Assembly: GCF_008831285.2 (NCBI RefSeq) | Contig: NC_045144.1 | Span: forward strand, 21,965,716 to 22,029,715 | Reading direction: 5' to 3' | Length of the DNA: 64,000 nucleotides | Source: Nymphaea colorata | Lineage: Eukaryota; Streptophyta; Magnoliopsida; Nymphaeales; Nymphaeaceae | In this document: positions 20,055 through 32,399 of the stretch, one piece after another | Layout of the letters: each line of letters starts with the position of its first letter | Position numbering within the stretch: the stretch's first letter is position 1 | The notes under the pieces: model-generated | Told to the model about the DNA's origin: nothing | The model's input: only the letters and a program-made list of their open reading frames with translations | Database searches by the model: none | Made by a program: the position numbers and the translations under genes

Positions 20055-23000
20055 GTCTTGGTCGAAACCCCAATCACTTAGGGTCAGTTTAGGGCGAGCC
20101 TAGGCAATTCTAGGTCCGAGTCAAGCCCAAGCACGCGTGGGCTAGAGGAGGACCGGTTTTAGAGATGATACTTTAAGTCTCGAGTTTGCTTTTGTGCGTT
20201 TTTTGCTTTGGATTTTGAGTAGGTCATTTGCTTATGTTATTTTGATTGAGTTTTCAGATCCGGATCACTTGTTTAGATCCGTTTTACTTCAGAACTATAA
20301 ATATTTTGTTCACATTTTGGATTCGTATGCAATTGAAGAATATTGAGTTCATTTTCCACATTCGTCTCTCTCTCCTCTCCACGAGCCTCTCTCTTTTCCT
20401 TGCGCACTCTCTTCTCCACGTCTCTCTCTCTTTTCCTCGTCTCACATTTGGGGGGAATTTCGGCCTCCATTGCTGAATTCCAGCCAGCATCCTCCACGAA
20501 ACTGAGGGTTTTTTCTCTCTTTTTCTTACTCTCTTGTCTCTTTTCATCCACTCGCCCACGGTGAAGGAAGAAGGACTCCTTGTGCTCCGGCGTGAAGAGT
20601 CCCTTGCCACCGTTTTTCCCCACTGCATCAACCAGCCACGAGCAAGGTGCAACCTCCGGCATCCCCACGAAGGTTAAAGGCCAGCCCGTACATTGGGAAG
20701 GCTACCCCAGCTTGGAAACAAGAAGGCGTGTAGCAACGACGTTGGAATAATTGAAAAGGTTAGTACTCAAGATTTTAAGGCTATTTGTGGATTTTGTTGA
20801 GTTGCTTCGGAGTAGAATTCGACCTAAGGGGTGATTCATTCCCACGGCGTAAACCCATGAGATCGGGGTCAAATTCCGACGGTGGAAGTCTGTTTTAAAT
20901 CGGCTTTTACAAGGCACAAGGATGTCTTAGGACCTTCTAGTGCTTACCCCTTGATTTGGTGAAGTTTGGCCGGTGAAACCTCTCAAAAAGCTCAAGTATA
21001 GGCCTCGGTTTGTGCTTGGGCGTTTCACCATAAATCAGAAGCAAAAGTGAGCAAATGTACGTGCAAGCAAAAAATAGATACTAAAAGTATCACCCACGAA
21101 AAAGGAAGCAATCGGCCAAGTTGGGGCCAAATTGAAGTCAAAACGGGCACGTTCTAGCCTCTGCTGGAATTCTAGAATTCCGGCGAACGCTGCATGCCAA
21201 ATTGAAGTCAAAACGGGCACGTTCTAGGCTCTGCTGGAATTCTAGAATTCCGGCGAACGCTGCATCAACCAGCCACGAGCAAGGTGCAACCTCCGGCATC
21301 CCCATGAAGGTTAAAGGCCAGCCCGTGCATTGGGAAGGCTACCCCAGCTTGGAAACAAGAAGGCGTGTAGCAACGACGTTGGAATAATTGAAAAGGTTAG
21401 TACTCAAGATTTTAAGGCTATTTGTGGATTTTGTTGAGTTGCTTTGGAATAGAATTCAACCTAAGGGGTGATTCATTCCCACGGCATAAACCCGTGAGAT
21501 CGGGGTCAAATTCCGATGGTGGAAGTCTGTTTTAAATCGGCTTTTACAAGGCACAAGGACGTCTTAGGACCTTCTAGTGCTTACCCCTTGATTTGGTGAA
21601 GTTTGGCCGGTGAAACCTCTCAAAAAGCTCAAGTATAGGCCTCGGTTTGTGCTTGGGCGTTTCACTGAAAATCAGAAGTAAAAGTGAGCAAATATACGTG
21701 CAAGCGAAAAATAGATACTAAAAGTATCACCGACGAAAAAGGAAGCAATCGGCCAAGTTGGGCCAAATTGAAGTCAAAACGGGCACGTTCTAGCCTCCAC
21801 CGGAATTCTAGAATTCCGGCGAATGCTGCATCAATTCCGGTCTTTTGCTGAAGATTCCGGCCAACATTTGGGCGTGCTAGCTTGAAGATCTCGTCCCCTA
21901 CAAGTTTGCAAAAGTGGGGCTACAATTGAGGAAGGCACATTTGGGAAAACTGAGTGGCAAGGGGAGCTCCTAGGTGTGTTCACACCTAGCCGCCGGTGAC
22001 TTGGAGTTTCACTCCTCCATTTCCGGTAAGTGGATCCGTTTTTTGGCCTTTCGCAAATCCTCACCATCCTTCTAGGACACGTGGAGAAATCCTATAGTGT
22101 TAGAGAGAATTGAGGAGATCTCGTCCAGCTCTCCCTCCACCTTTCGTGTGAGTGTTCCCCATTTGGTGGAAGTGCTCCACATTTGGAGGGCTCAACCCAC
22201 CTTTTTGGATTTCGTTTGGAATCCAATCCCTCTTAGTTAGGAAGACCCATATCATTTTAGATTGCCCAGTCCCCTCTCCTCGCGCCACTTGTCCCCCACC
22301 TTAGCTCGAGTCACCCCAGCTTGCTCCACCTCACCACATTTGTCTCCCTCACCCCCTACACTTCATCGTTTACCTTAGCCTCTCTCCTACTTCTTTGGGA
22401 GATAGCCTCCACCTCACCGCCACCTCACTCTACATTCTAGGAGGCCGATTCCACCTTGGGATCTCCTCCTAAACATCAGCCACATTTCCCTCACCCGAAT
22501 TACCCTAGTCCACCCCCATTTCCCATTTCCATTTCCCATACTTAACGCCTAAACCCTACTCTACCAACTTTGTAGGGACCTGCATTTGAACCCCTTCCCT
22601 TCACCCGATTGAGCCTAGATTTGAACCCTAGGACCCACTTCACTCAACCCACCTTTGACCAAGCCCACTTCCCATACCTAGCCCGGGCCCACCTTGACCC
22701 ACTGGACCCGAGCCCACCTAAGCCTACCTAAGCCCAAGGTCCGCACCTAGCTGGTTCCAACCCTAGTATTAAAGGAAGACCGCGCTATCGCATCCTTGCG
22801 AGTCTTGGAACCGGCGGGCCTTGCCTCAGCCATCTCCGGCCACCGCCAACTGCCGCTGCTACTTTTCTGGCGACCTTTTCGGCGAAGATTCCAGCAGATC
22901 CCCACTTCATCCGGCCAGTACCTGTGGTGCTCCTAGGCATCTTCCGGCGAAGAGTCTCTACAACCGGGCGATCTAGAAGGCTTCTTTAACCGCCGGCGTC

Positions 23001-23590
23001 ATCTTCTTACCTTGGATTGTGCTTCTGCAGTCGGCCCTCTTCTACCGTGTAGCTGCATTACCCGAGTGTGGAATCTCACCTCGTGGTCCTTGGATATTAT
23101 TTTGCCAAGCTTGCCTTGGCCGGTACTCTCTTGATCCCCTATAGTTACGTGGAAGGTTGTTTTTGCTTTTGCATTTGCTTTTAGCCCGACCTTGGGTCGT
23201 TGTTGAGCATTGAGGGACCTCTGAGGCACTGCACCAAGGACACGACCTCGTGCCAGCCTAGCCTATTACGGGTGGGTGTGGTTTGTTCGATTAGGTTTGG
23301 TTTGATGGTTTGTTTGAGTGAGTTGTGAGAGATTTTACATTGTATCGCTTCCGCATTTTACTAGCCTCACAACTATTAGTTTCTTATAGTAGGATTGGCT
23401 TTGGGATTGAGTTAGCCTCTCTTGTATTCCTTTACCTATTTGGGGTTTTCGTCGGGGTTCCTGTTCGACTGGGTAGTGTCTTTGTATTTGATTTGTCCTA
23501 GGAAAGTCTTCAGGTTGGTCCAGGGTGATCTTGGGGGTAGGCACGGCTGTCGGCTTGGGACTTTGGTCGGCCATGGGCAAGACCCTACCA
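19762..23590 (+). repeat. Element A 3' LTR, with internal duplications
   Basis: About 3.83 kb, ending in CCCTACCA before GTACC. Compared with the 5' LTR it is about 670 bp longer, mainly because of a 637-bp tandem duplication (20623-21825) that itself contains a 71-bp duplication. The left boundary is uncertain by about 11 bases: by alignment to the 5' LTR it starts at 19762; by the purine tract and TG rule it would start at 19751. A TATA motif is at 20295-20303. This copy also preserves the empty insertion site for element B. Confidence 0.87.
20623..21825 (+). repeat. 637-bp tandem duplication inside element A 3' LTR
   Basis: Unit 1 is 20623-21259 and unit 2 is 21260-21825 (566 bp). The 71-bp difference is exactly a second, smaller tandem duplication at 21125-21195/21196-21266 present only in unit 1. 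Both units begin with CTGCATCAA, and the same nine bases follow unit 2 at 21826. This suggests the duplication formed between two short identical sequences. The 5' LTR has one copy only. Confidence 0.88.
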
Positions 23591-23595
23591 GTACC
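23591..23595. repeat. Target site duplication (right) of element A
   Basis: GTACC follows the 3' LTR and matches 583-587. Confidence 0.75.
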
Positions 23596-23639
23596 TCACG
23601 ATGCAAAAACCCTGATGACACTAGGTGAGTTGAGTGTGG

Positions 23640-25074
23640 TTCTCTCAACTACACCTGCCAAAAAACTCATTGCAGTGACGAGATTTTTCACTACAGAGGA
23701 CTTCCTGCCATCCTATGGACAAGACTGCACGACCATCACTCCCGCAACACAGTCCTTCCACCCTTGGCAACCTCCAAGCTCCCCTTCGGGTGCCCTTCCT
23801 ACATTCTACTAGTAAGACATCCTCAAATAGTGCTGAGCCATGAGGGATACAACTTCTAGTTGCCTCTCATTCCTAGAAGAGTACGTGTCACTGAGTAGCA
23901 GCTTCTAGCCCGTAGAAGTCGAAGCAGTCACCTCTATTTTCTAACTGATATATCGAACATTCGTCATCATTTCGGATGAAGCTAGGTACTTCTAGAAACC
24001 TCAAGTCTTTCTGGTTCTAACGTGATATTGCACGTCCTATTTGGAGTAGTACCCAGTGAGCAAGAAAGAGGCGAAGGACCCTTTGTTCCTCGGCTGGACC
24101 CGTTTGTTGCACCTGTATTGGTAGAGGCACCAGTCCACGAACAACATTAGCTATCACTTGTCTCGAGGGTCTGTCCACTCTCTTGCCTATTCCACCATGT
24201 TCCGCAGTGTGAGGGACATCTCATCGGTTATTGCGACCCCAGGCACAGGCCAAGCCGACGTTCCAGCAGGGAGAAACCGGCCGGCCAAGGAGGACTTTAC
24301 TACCAGGCAGTCACAGTTGAGGTACTCAATAGGGCCAGCCGCTGGAGTAAATCCTTAAGTGCCCTCCCTGGGCTGATCAGATGCTCATCTGATCCTCGTT
24401 TGGTGAACGCAGCCACTGTCACGTCCTCTTTACTCTATTATTTTTTGTTCATTGATTGCTGGCCTATGTGCTTGAACTCGGTGACGAGGAGTTGTGAAGG
24501 ATTGCCGATCGCTGCACCAGCTGAACCCTAGCGTTGCTGTGCACAGGGACCACTCCTTCGAGGCTGATCGTTGCTGCTTGACCCAACTGAGAATCCTCAG
24601 CCGCTCGTCCCTAATGCTTCATCGTTCATCGGCCAAGACTGCTCGCAGAACTAGTAGTTGTCGAAAGGGACCCTCGTTGTGCTGAGGGCACTTGAGCACT
24701 CCCTGGCTGAGCCTAAACCCATCAAATGGCCTTACCTAAGGAGATGCTAAGGGTGTGGTTTGAACGCTTAGGCATGGTTTGTTAATGGATGGAGCCACTA
24801 GCGGCAAATGGTGAGATGCGAGTGTTTTTATCTCATGTATCGCTACAGTTGTAATTTAGATCATAACCCCCTTTTGTTGTAAGATTGTAAGTGGGTAAAG
24901 GGTTACTTTTGTACCCATGGGTGCTACAGTCGGGTTATGTTCGACTAGGGATCTCACTAATGTATGGGGGTTAACCTCCCTGGAATTGTAACACACTTCG
25001 ATGCGATCTGGGTGGTGACGTTCGATAGCTTCAGCGACAAGCCTCAACGGAGCCTCGGCGAACAGGGTGTACCA
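23640..25074 (+). repeat. Element C 5' LTR, incomplete
   Basis: Aligns with 36250-37447 of the 3' LTR, for example TTCACTACAGAGGA, CATCACTCCCGCAACACAG and the end GGGTGTACCA. The roughly 850 bp found at the start of the 3' LTR have no visible counterpart here, so this copy is truncated or was cut when A inserted next to it. Confidence 0.8.
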
Positions 25075-25078
25075 AATT

Positions 25079-25091
25079 TGGCATCAGAGTC
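25079..25091 (+). other. Element C degenerate tRNA-iMet primer site
   Basis: TGGCATCAGAGTC differs from the standard TGGTATCAGAGCC at two positions (T4C and C12T). It sits four bases after the LTR end, as in element A. Confidence 0.75.
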
Positions 25092-25681
25092 GGCATTGGA
25101 TGCAGAGCAGTATGGTGGCAGTTAGCAGTCTGCAATCTGAAGTGTGTGGGGCTCAAAAGTTCCTTTCACTATAAAATTTCTTCTAAGGCCGTATAACTGT
25201 TCGTACTTGGTTGTACAGACCTGTCGAGGTCAGTTCTTTTGAGAAAAACCATAGGAGTATGCTGTACTATAGGCGACTGTCCGCCTATTAGTACTGCCAG
25301 GACTGTGGCTATGCTTAAGGTATAGCCAGTGTGGTCAAACCAGGGGTGTGTTGCCGAGGCGCCAGGCAGGCACGACAATTTAGGTCCCTGATTGGACCCG
25401 ACTAAGGGTGAGATTCAGCAGCTGAGGTGCCAGGTGGGCACGGCCACAGACGAGGCTTGCTCATCTCCCTTGTCAAAGACCAACCTTTGACTAAACCAAG
25501 GAAGTTTGGGTCAGCATGCCACTGTCGGCACTAGGCGGGTGCAGTGGTGTGAGGTTGAAGGGCTACAACTTAACCAACCAAGATTGAGTCCAGGGATGCA
25601 GTCCCCGCTAGGGCACAATCCATCAGAAAGTAACAGTTATAGACCCATACATCATTGTATATCAGAAGTTAAGGGTCCAAA

Positions 25682-27540
25682 ATGAACAGGGGCAAAGGTA
25701 GGGAAGTCGACCCGATGATATCCGAAGTAGAGCCTCAAGAAGTACAATCCAAACTTGACCTCGAAATACTAGAAAGGTTAGTAGGAGATATAGCCAACCT
25801 TAAGCAAATTTTCGAGAAATCCAATGAATGGGATTGGAGATCACCTCGCTCCAAGCTCAAATGATCCGATTAAGGAAGGAACAACAAGGTCAATTGGGTT
25901 AGATGAGAGAAGAGCAGCAGGCAGGCCTTAATGAGTTGCGAGAGTTAGTAAGCAACCTCAGCCTGTCCTTAGGAAACATATCTAGACCAGCTAACTGTGG
26001 GTCGAAACTGGCAGATGGGAAGCCCCTAGAGCCGGTACTCCCGGCCTCACTCAAGGGTCAGGACCCAGCAACAGGCCACCTCTGGTTCACTTGGAACCAT
26101 GGCCTAAGCATTATGAACAGATCAGTCAAGGATTCAGAACCCCCACTCAAAATCGGTCCTACTATGATCACGTGGGGCAAGGAGGCACACCAACAGATGA
26201 AGAAGATATCATCCCACTGAGAATGCCAACTCGAGCAGGACAACCCTGATATGGAAGGGTAGACGCCAATCCCTTCCAAACTAATGAAGAAAGTTCTCTC
26301 TGATGCATCAAGATCGACATACCAAAGTTTGATGGGAAGAACCCTACCGACTGGCTGTCAAAATTGAACAGTACTTCGAGTGTCAACAAATTCCCCAAGA
26401 TCAATGGCTCACTATAAGCATCAATCATTTCAAAGGTGAGGCCATGAGATGGTACAGATGGCTAAGATACCATCAGCCACGCCTAAGTTAGAGGGAGTTG
26501 ATGGAAGAGGTTCACTTACGATATGGTGAAACAAGTTTCACCAACTTCGAAGTTGAGCTCACCAATTTAAGGCAAATAGGATCGGTCCAGGAATACCAAG
26601 GTCAGTTTGAAGATATCAGTAGCATGGTGTGGGACTGGTCACACCATATGCTGGTAGCCACTTTTATCGGAGGGTTAAAAGAGGAGATATAGATTGAGCT
26701 TCTAGCTCAGAACCCTCAGACTTTAAGGGATTGCTTCAAAACAACAAGAATTATCGAGGAGAAGAACAAGCGCTTGAGCATGATGAAACATGTGCTTAAG
26801 CATGATGAAACATGTGCTTAAGTCTTCTCCTTCTCCAACCAAGTTCAGCAAACCTCCACCAAGGACAACAATGGCCCCAGGGAGGCCAACCGTGCCTCCC
26901 AAAACCTAGTACATCACTTCTCAAGAGCGAGATGAGAGAATTCGCAAAGGAATGTGTTTTAATTGAGATGAGAAGTGGGGAAGGGCCACAAATGCAAGCA
27001 ATTAAAAATTTTCCAAATCATAGATGAGGAGGAAGAAGGAGGAGAAACCAGCAATCCCTCGACTAATGAAAGCAGTGAGGACAATCCTATAGACCAGCCA
27101 GACGAAGAGGAGATAGTAGCGGTATCCTATTACACTTTGGGCCGCAATCCCAAACTCGATGAGGGTGACTGGGTGAGTTGGAAGTCTTTGGGTGGTAATC
27201 TTGGTCAACATGAGAGCATCCCATAACTTTGTGGGGAAGAAGATCACAGCCTCTCTTGGGTGTGAGATCCGAAAACACCAAGGTTTTGAAGTCATGATGG
27301 GGTGCATATACGTGCGTCACCATGTGCAAGGACGTCCAGCTAATGGTGCAAGACATCTCCTATATGGTGGATCTCTATGTTCTCCTTACATGTGGGTTGG
27401 AAATCGTTCTCGGGATGCAGTGGCTGAAGTCTCTCGGCAAGGTAACCTGGGATTTTTCAGAAATGACTATGACCTACCCCAATGAGGGTAGAGGTCTAGT
27501 CACGTTGACTACACTGAAACCCCAAGAGGGAGGCTAAGAG
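25682..27540 (+). pseudogene. Element C gag and protease remnants
   Basis: Broken by stops and indels into short frames (25682, 25903, 26498, 26812, 26975, 27192, 27322). The Gag core is recognisable around 26320-26690 (FDGKNPTDWL, later LRQIGSVQEYQGQFEDIS and FIGGLKEEI), closely matching element A's Gag. The protease site near 27186-27230 reads LVNMRASHNFV where element A has LDSGATHNFV. The catalytic Asp is Asn and the Gly is Arg, so the protease is dead. A zinc knuckle is not clearly preserved. Confidence 0.8.
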
Positions 27541-27639
27541 ACCCTCAAACTGGCACAGGCAAGGCAGCCTGCATACTGGCAGCTATACATGACAAAGGAT
27601 GTAGTACCAATCGAGAACTTCGAGGCTGAAATCTTGGTA

Positions 27640-30163
27640 GAAGTAATGGAGGTCACCACCGAATTCTAGGATATTTTTGAAGAGCCCAAAGGCCTTCCCC
27701 CAGCAAGGTCCTTTGACCATAGGATAGACCTCAAACTGGGAGCTGGGCCTGTGAGCATAAGACCCTACAGATACACTCATGCACAGAAAGGGGAAATAGA
27801 ACACCTGATCAAGGAGATGGCTGAATCAGGCATCATCCACCCCAGCTCCAGCCCCTTCTCCCCACCCGTCCTATTGGTAAAAAAGAAGGACGGTACCTAA
27901 AGATTTTGTGTTGACTACAGGGCGCTCAATGAGGTGACGTCTAAAGACACCCCATCCCTGTCATTGACAAACTATTGGATGAGTTGACAAGGGCCACTTA
28001 CTTCTCAAAGTTGGACCTTAGAGCAGGGTACCACCAAATTAGAATGGCAGCCAGTGATGTGGAGAAGACCGCCTTTCGCACCCATGATGGTCATTCTGAA
28101 TTCCTCGTAATGCCCTTCAGGTTGACTAATGCCCCTACTACATTTCAAAGCTGCATGAATGATACCTTCAGGGATCATTTGAGAAAGTTTGTCCTAGTGT
28201 TCTTTGATGACATTCTTGTTTATAGCAATACATTAGAAGAACACGTAGGGCATCTCAAAATTGTGTTGGAAGTGGCCTCCCTGTTTGCAAAAGCCAACAA
28301 ATGCAGTTTTGGGCAATGACAAGTCTCCTACCTTGGGCATATAGCTGATAAAGAAGGGGTTAAGGCAGATCCTAAGAAGCTGCAAGCCATGGAAAGGTGG
28401 CCCAAGCCCAAAGATGCACGCAGTTTGAGAGGATTCTTAGGCCTCACGGATTATTACCGCCGCTTCATTAGGAACTACAGAATAATAGCAGGCCCTCTAA
28501 CCAAAATGCTCAAGAAAGGAGGTTGGGGCTAGAACCCCAAGGCAGAGAGGGCATTCGAAGAACTGAAGGCAACTATGTTGTCCTCCCCAGTTCTCGTCTT
28601 ACCATATTTCAGCAAACCGTTTGTAGTGGAAACAGATGCGTGTGACGTGGGTGTAGGTGTAGTGTTGGCACAAGAAGGCCACCCAGTCGCCTTTATCAGC
28701 AAAGCTCTCATAGAACGAGCCAAACCATTATCCACGTATGAGAAAGAAATGATGGCTATTGTAGTTGCCGTAGAAAAATGGAGGCCCTATTTGATAGGCC
28801 GACACTTCACAGTGAGAACAAACCATTCAAGTCTGAAGTACTTGATGGGCCAACACATATCCGCCCCACTCAACAGCACAATTGATGTGCTATGATTTTA
28901 CAATCGAGTACAAGAAGGGGCCAAAGAGTAACACGGCCGACACACTCTCCAGGTTAGCCAAACATGCCATGATGGTATCAGCCCCTATTGCAAATATATG
29001 GGGCAAAATCCAAGCTGCGCAGGAGGTGGACAACAAATGGAGGCTGGTGAAGGCCTCGACCATTTAGAACCCGGGTTCTATTCCGAAATACACCATGAGG
29101 GGGAATCTTCTCTGTCGACAAGGAAAAGTAGTCGTCTCTAAGGTCTTAGATCTCACCAAAACATTGATAGAATACCACCATAAGCTGCCAGTAGCAGGCC
29201 ACGAAGGGGTCATAAAGACCCTAACCCATCTAAGGGCCGACTTGTGGTGGGAAGGAACGCGACGAGACATAGAGGAGTATGTCCGAAACTGCTTGACATG
29301 TCAAAGGGAAAAGTATGAGGGAACGAAGACACCAAGATTATTATGCCCTTTGCCCATCTGAGACAGGCCTTGGGAGGACCTAAGCATGGATTTTATTGAT
29401 GCCATGCCCCGCTCCCAAGGGAAGGAAGCTATCTTGGTCACAGTAGACCACTTGACCAAGTACATACATCTTGCCACGCTGCCCAAGAAGTACACGACTA
29501 TGTTATTGGCAGAAGTTTTTCAAGAAACAGTGGGAAAATTGCATGGGATGCCCCAGACTATAGTCAATGATAGAGGCTTGGTATTTATGAGCCAATTTTG
29601 GAAGGACTACCACAAAATGGCAGGAACCTACCTACTCTTTAGCACTGCCCACCACCCTCAGACAGATTGGTAGGCCAAAGTAGTCAACAGAATGGTGGAG
29701 ACATACCTATTTAGCTTCATTGGGCATCGACCAGCCACATGGACCAGATGGCTATCATGGTGTGAGTGGTCCTTTAACACCAGCCCACACTCCTCCATTG
29801 GCATGACACCACTTGAAGTCGTTTATGGGTGGCCTTCTCCTACCTTGAGGATGTATGAGCCAGGAACAACAAATGATCCTGAGATTGATCGCAGTTTGAG
29901 CGATAGGGATGAAGTGTTGCACATGCCAAGGCCAACCTTGAGCGTGCCCAAAACAGGATGCATCAGATTCATAATAAAGGTCGTAAGGAAAGAGAGTTCA
30001 AGGAAGCAGATCTTGTATGGCTGAAGAGATTGCCCCAGCAGCAGCGCACGCTCTTTGGCCAGCCATACTCAAAGCTCCTGCCCCTGGTTGTGGCTAGGCA
30101 CGGTAAGGCAGCCTATTGCCTGTCCCTTCTTGAGGAAGCAAAAGTCCACATGGTTTCTATGTG
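27640..30163 (+). pseudogene. Element C pol remnants: RT, RNase H, integrase
   Basis: Stops and frameshifts divide it. RT begins near 27800 (LLVKKKDGT, a stop at 27898, then RFCVDYRALNE at 27901), continues at 27975 with [16 protein letters not shown] and FFDDILVYS (~28202), and has a stop at 28317. RNase H starts near 28629 (ETDACD). The integrase zinc finger ends CLTCQREK (~29290), the first catalytic Asp is in DFIDAMP (~29389) and the second is in VNDRG (~29565). The catalytic Glu position (~29676) encodes Lys after a TAG. The last part is a GPY/F segment (GKAAYCLSLLEEAKVHMV) that stops abruptly where plastid-like DNA starts. Confidence 0.85.
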
Positions 30164-30598
30164 AATTAGAGTGTTGACATGCCCTGTCTTCGGAGATACT
30201 TGATGAAATAGGGCAAGAGGATAAATAAAAAACCTTTTTGTTTTACTGTAGAAGTCGTTGCTCAGAGGTCCGATAGAATTGGCGAGGTTGAAACAGAAAA
30301 ATAAGTTTTGTGCAATAATATATGTAGTTAAGTTATAGTTCCATTTTTTTTGGGCTCAAGTCAAGCGTTTATTTAAACAAAACAAAGCTTGTCTCTTGAG
30401 TACTTGAGGAAACATACATATGCTTTTCCAATTCCAAAAAACAAAAAAACAATGATGAATCAAAGGAAAAATAAGGAAATAACAATATAATAAATTTCCT
30501 TCATATCATAGAAATCGAAATAGCTCTTGTTGCTGCTTCAACTCAATAACATATTGAGTTTTCTAATTTTTCATTTTAGGTTAGGCTGAAAGAGGGGT

Positions 30599-30613
30599 GG
30601 GGGGGGGGGGGGG
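30599..30613. repeat. Poly-G run, 15 bases
   Basis: An uninterrupted G run inside the plastid-like segment near the trnS gene. A second run of 10 G lies at 33554-33563 inside the ycf2 fragment, where it coincides with a frameshift. Confidence 0.9.
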
Positions 30614-30850
30614 CGTGGAATGGCCTAGCCAGTGCCTAGCAAGGGCATGATAACAAAACAAGAACCTTTCAAACGAAATAAAATCAAAGAGGGACCTTTT
30701 TCTCCTTTTTTCCTTTAGAGAAACCTGTTTTGAATGGTTGTATAGGATTTCTTGTACAATTCATACATATCTCTAGAATAAAGAAAAAGAAATATTAATC
30801 TTTACTTCACACATCGTGTCACATACGAATTATTCATTTTTTTTCAATTT

Positions 30851-30938
30851 GGAGAGATGGCTGAGTGGACTAAAGCAGCATATTGCTAATCTGTTGTACG
30901 ACCTATTCATATTGAGGGTTCAAATCCCTCTCTCTCTG
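30851..30938 (+). tRNA. trnS-GCU: Plastid-type trnS-GCU copy (nuclear, mutated)
   Basis: 88 bases with a GGAGAGA/TCTCTCT acceptor stem, discriminator G, anticodon GCT in TTGCTAATC, a long variable arm as in serine tRNAs, and a T arm GAGGG-TTCAAAT-CCCTC. The T loop has TTCAAAT rather than the usual TTCGAAT, and the anticodon stem has changes (CATATTGCTAATCTG) that weaken pairing, so it is probably not functional. It lies head to head with the psbI copy as in plastid genomes. Confidence 0.85.
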
Positions 30939-31115
30939 TTTCCTATGCTCACTTGATATTTATCTTTCTCATTGTATAAAACCCAAGTCCCTTTGGTTTG
31001 GTTGGATTGATGATTTCATTTAAATAAATGAAGTGTATGAAATAGATAAAATTGGAAGTTAAGAAGATGGATTTAGAAACCAAACCAAAAAAGGAAAGAA
31101 AAAATCTATTATTCT

Positions 31116-31226
31116 TTATTCTTCGCGTCCAACATTACGTCCTGGGTCATTAGACAGGAATACGAACATGAAGAGTGAAACAAAGAATATCACCACCATA
31201 GAAACGAAGAGTTTTAGAGTAAGCAA
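31116..31226 (-). pseudogene. psbI: psbI plastid gene copy, start codon lost
   Basis: 36 codons plus TAA. psbI encodes a small single-span membrane subunit of photosystem II. The start position reads TTG instead of ATG and the reading frame is otherwise complete: [18 protein letters not shown], then [11 protein letters not shown] and GREE at the end. Several residues differ from the strongly conserved family sequence, which argues for relaxed selection in the nucleus. Its position and orientation next to trnS-GCU match plastid gene order. Confidence 0.85.
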
Positions 31227-32220
31227 TGCCTTGGCCTAAAAAAAGTAATCTTTCTCGATGAAGTTGGTTGATTAGGAAAAATTGTATCCCCGCAGAAGCG
31301 TACACGCACCTTTCCATACATACAGTTAAAAAAAGTTCAAAAAAAAAAAAATCAATGTGTCGATTTCAGGCCTATTCTTTTTTAGTTTAGGTGTTTTCCT
31401 GATGAATGTGTTTATTTTCATTTGCATTTTCCACAAAAATTAGTTTCAGTTTGCCCTCTAACCTACAAAAAAGAATTCAATAAACATCTTTTTATTGATG
31501 TATTCTTTTGATTGATGTATTGTTTCATTGAGATCCAAATCACAATGCCATGTTCTTGTTCCTGAATGGGCCTCTTCACTTATTTTAGGTTTATGCTCTA
31601 CTCTGGGTAAAGGTTCACCCGAATTCCATTTGCACATATAGGACAAATGATCACAGTACCACTTATTTTTTTCTTACGACTTTTTTATGCCTTCCACCAA
31701 CCAAGTATTCGATGTATTCATTACATTTGTATTTATTAGTGGTTTGAGATCACTCCTATGGTCTTATTTCTGATAGATGATAGAAGTGGTGATCAATATT
31801 ACCCATTTGGTATTTTATGAATGGAGTCTAGATACTTCATTTTATTGTTCCAACTCAACCATAGATTATTCTAATTGATAAGATAATATTTATCTTTCAA
31901 ACGAATTGATCCATTTGCACATTTCATGCTCTGAATTATTGAATTGATTTGATGATTCAATCTATCTTTCTTAGGTGAAAGAGAGTATATCTTAACCAGG
32001 GGAGAGAACGGGGAAATACCATATGACCCAATATGTCTGACAAGTCGCACTATATGTCAACCTAAATTGCATCTTTCTCTCCAGGACTCCGAAAAGGGAC
32101 ATTTGGAACACCAATGGGCATTACATCACAGAAACATGGTTAAGTACTACACTTCACTTTGATGTGGAAACGTAACAATGGGTTTCTTGTCCTCATAATA
32201 TTTTTGTTATCATATTGTTT

Positions 32221-32248
32221 ACCGAGGGTTCGAATCCCTCTCTTTCCG
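32221..32248 (+). tRNA. 3' end of a second plastid-type trnS
   Basis: Only the T arm (GAGGG-TTCGAAT-CCCTC), the acceptor 3' strand TCTTTCC and the discriminator G are present; no 5' part precedes them. The 3' strand fits trnS-GCU better than trnS-GGA. As a partial copy it marks a break point between fragments in the mosaic. Confidence 0.65.
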
Positions 32249-32399
32249 TATCCTCATCTAATTCACCAACGTTACCAACCACACAATATATCAAATACCA
32301 ATTGATACCATTATTCTAAGAGAAGAGGACCATTCTTTTCTTTATAGAGATTTTTTTTTCTATTCCTAATTACTATGTTGTCATACATAAAAGGAAAAG

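Larger units (their letters stand above)
588..23590 (+). mobile_element. Element A: Ty3/gypsy chromovirus-type LTR retrotransposon, split by element B
   Basis: Its own sequence is 588-1594 plus 12633-23590, about 11.97 kb without element B. In order it has the 5' LTR, a tRNA-iMet primer site (14785), gag with a zinc knuckle and protease (15012-17183), RT/RNase H/integrase/chromodomain-like tail (17280-20054), a purine tract (19737) and the 3' LTR ending at 23590. A GTACC duplication flanks it. The domain order protease-RT-RNaseH-integrase followed by a GPY/F module and a chromodomain-like tail is that of chromoviruses; the exact clade is not decided. It is defective: several stops in gag, a frameshift near 17135 and loss of part of RT. 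Confidence 0.9.

Noticed and set aside
31458-31646. 62-codon frame on the minus strand between psbI and the second trnS end
   Set aside because: Looks plastid-like in composition but I could not assign it to a gene; left within the mosaic as unassigned.
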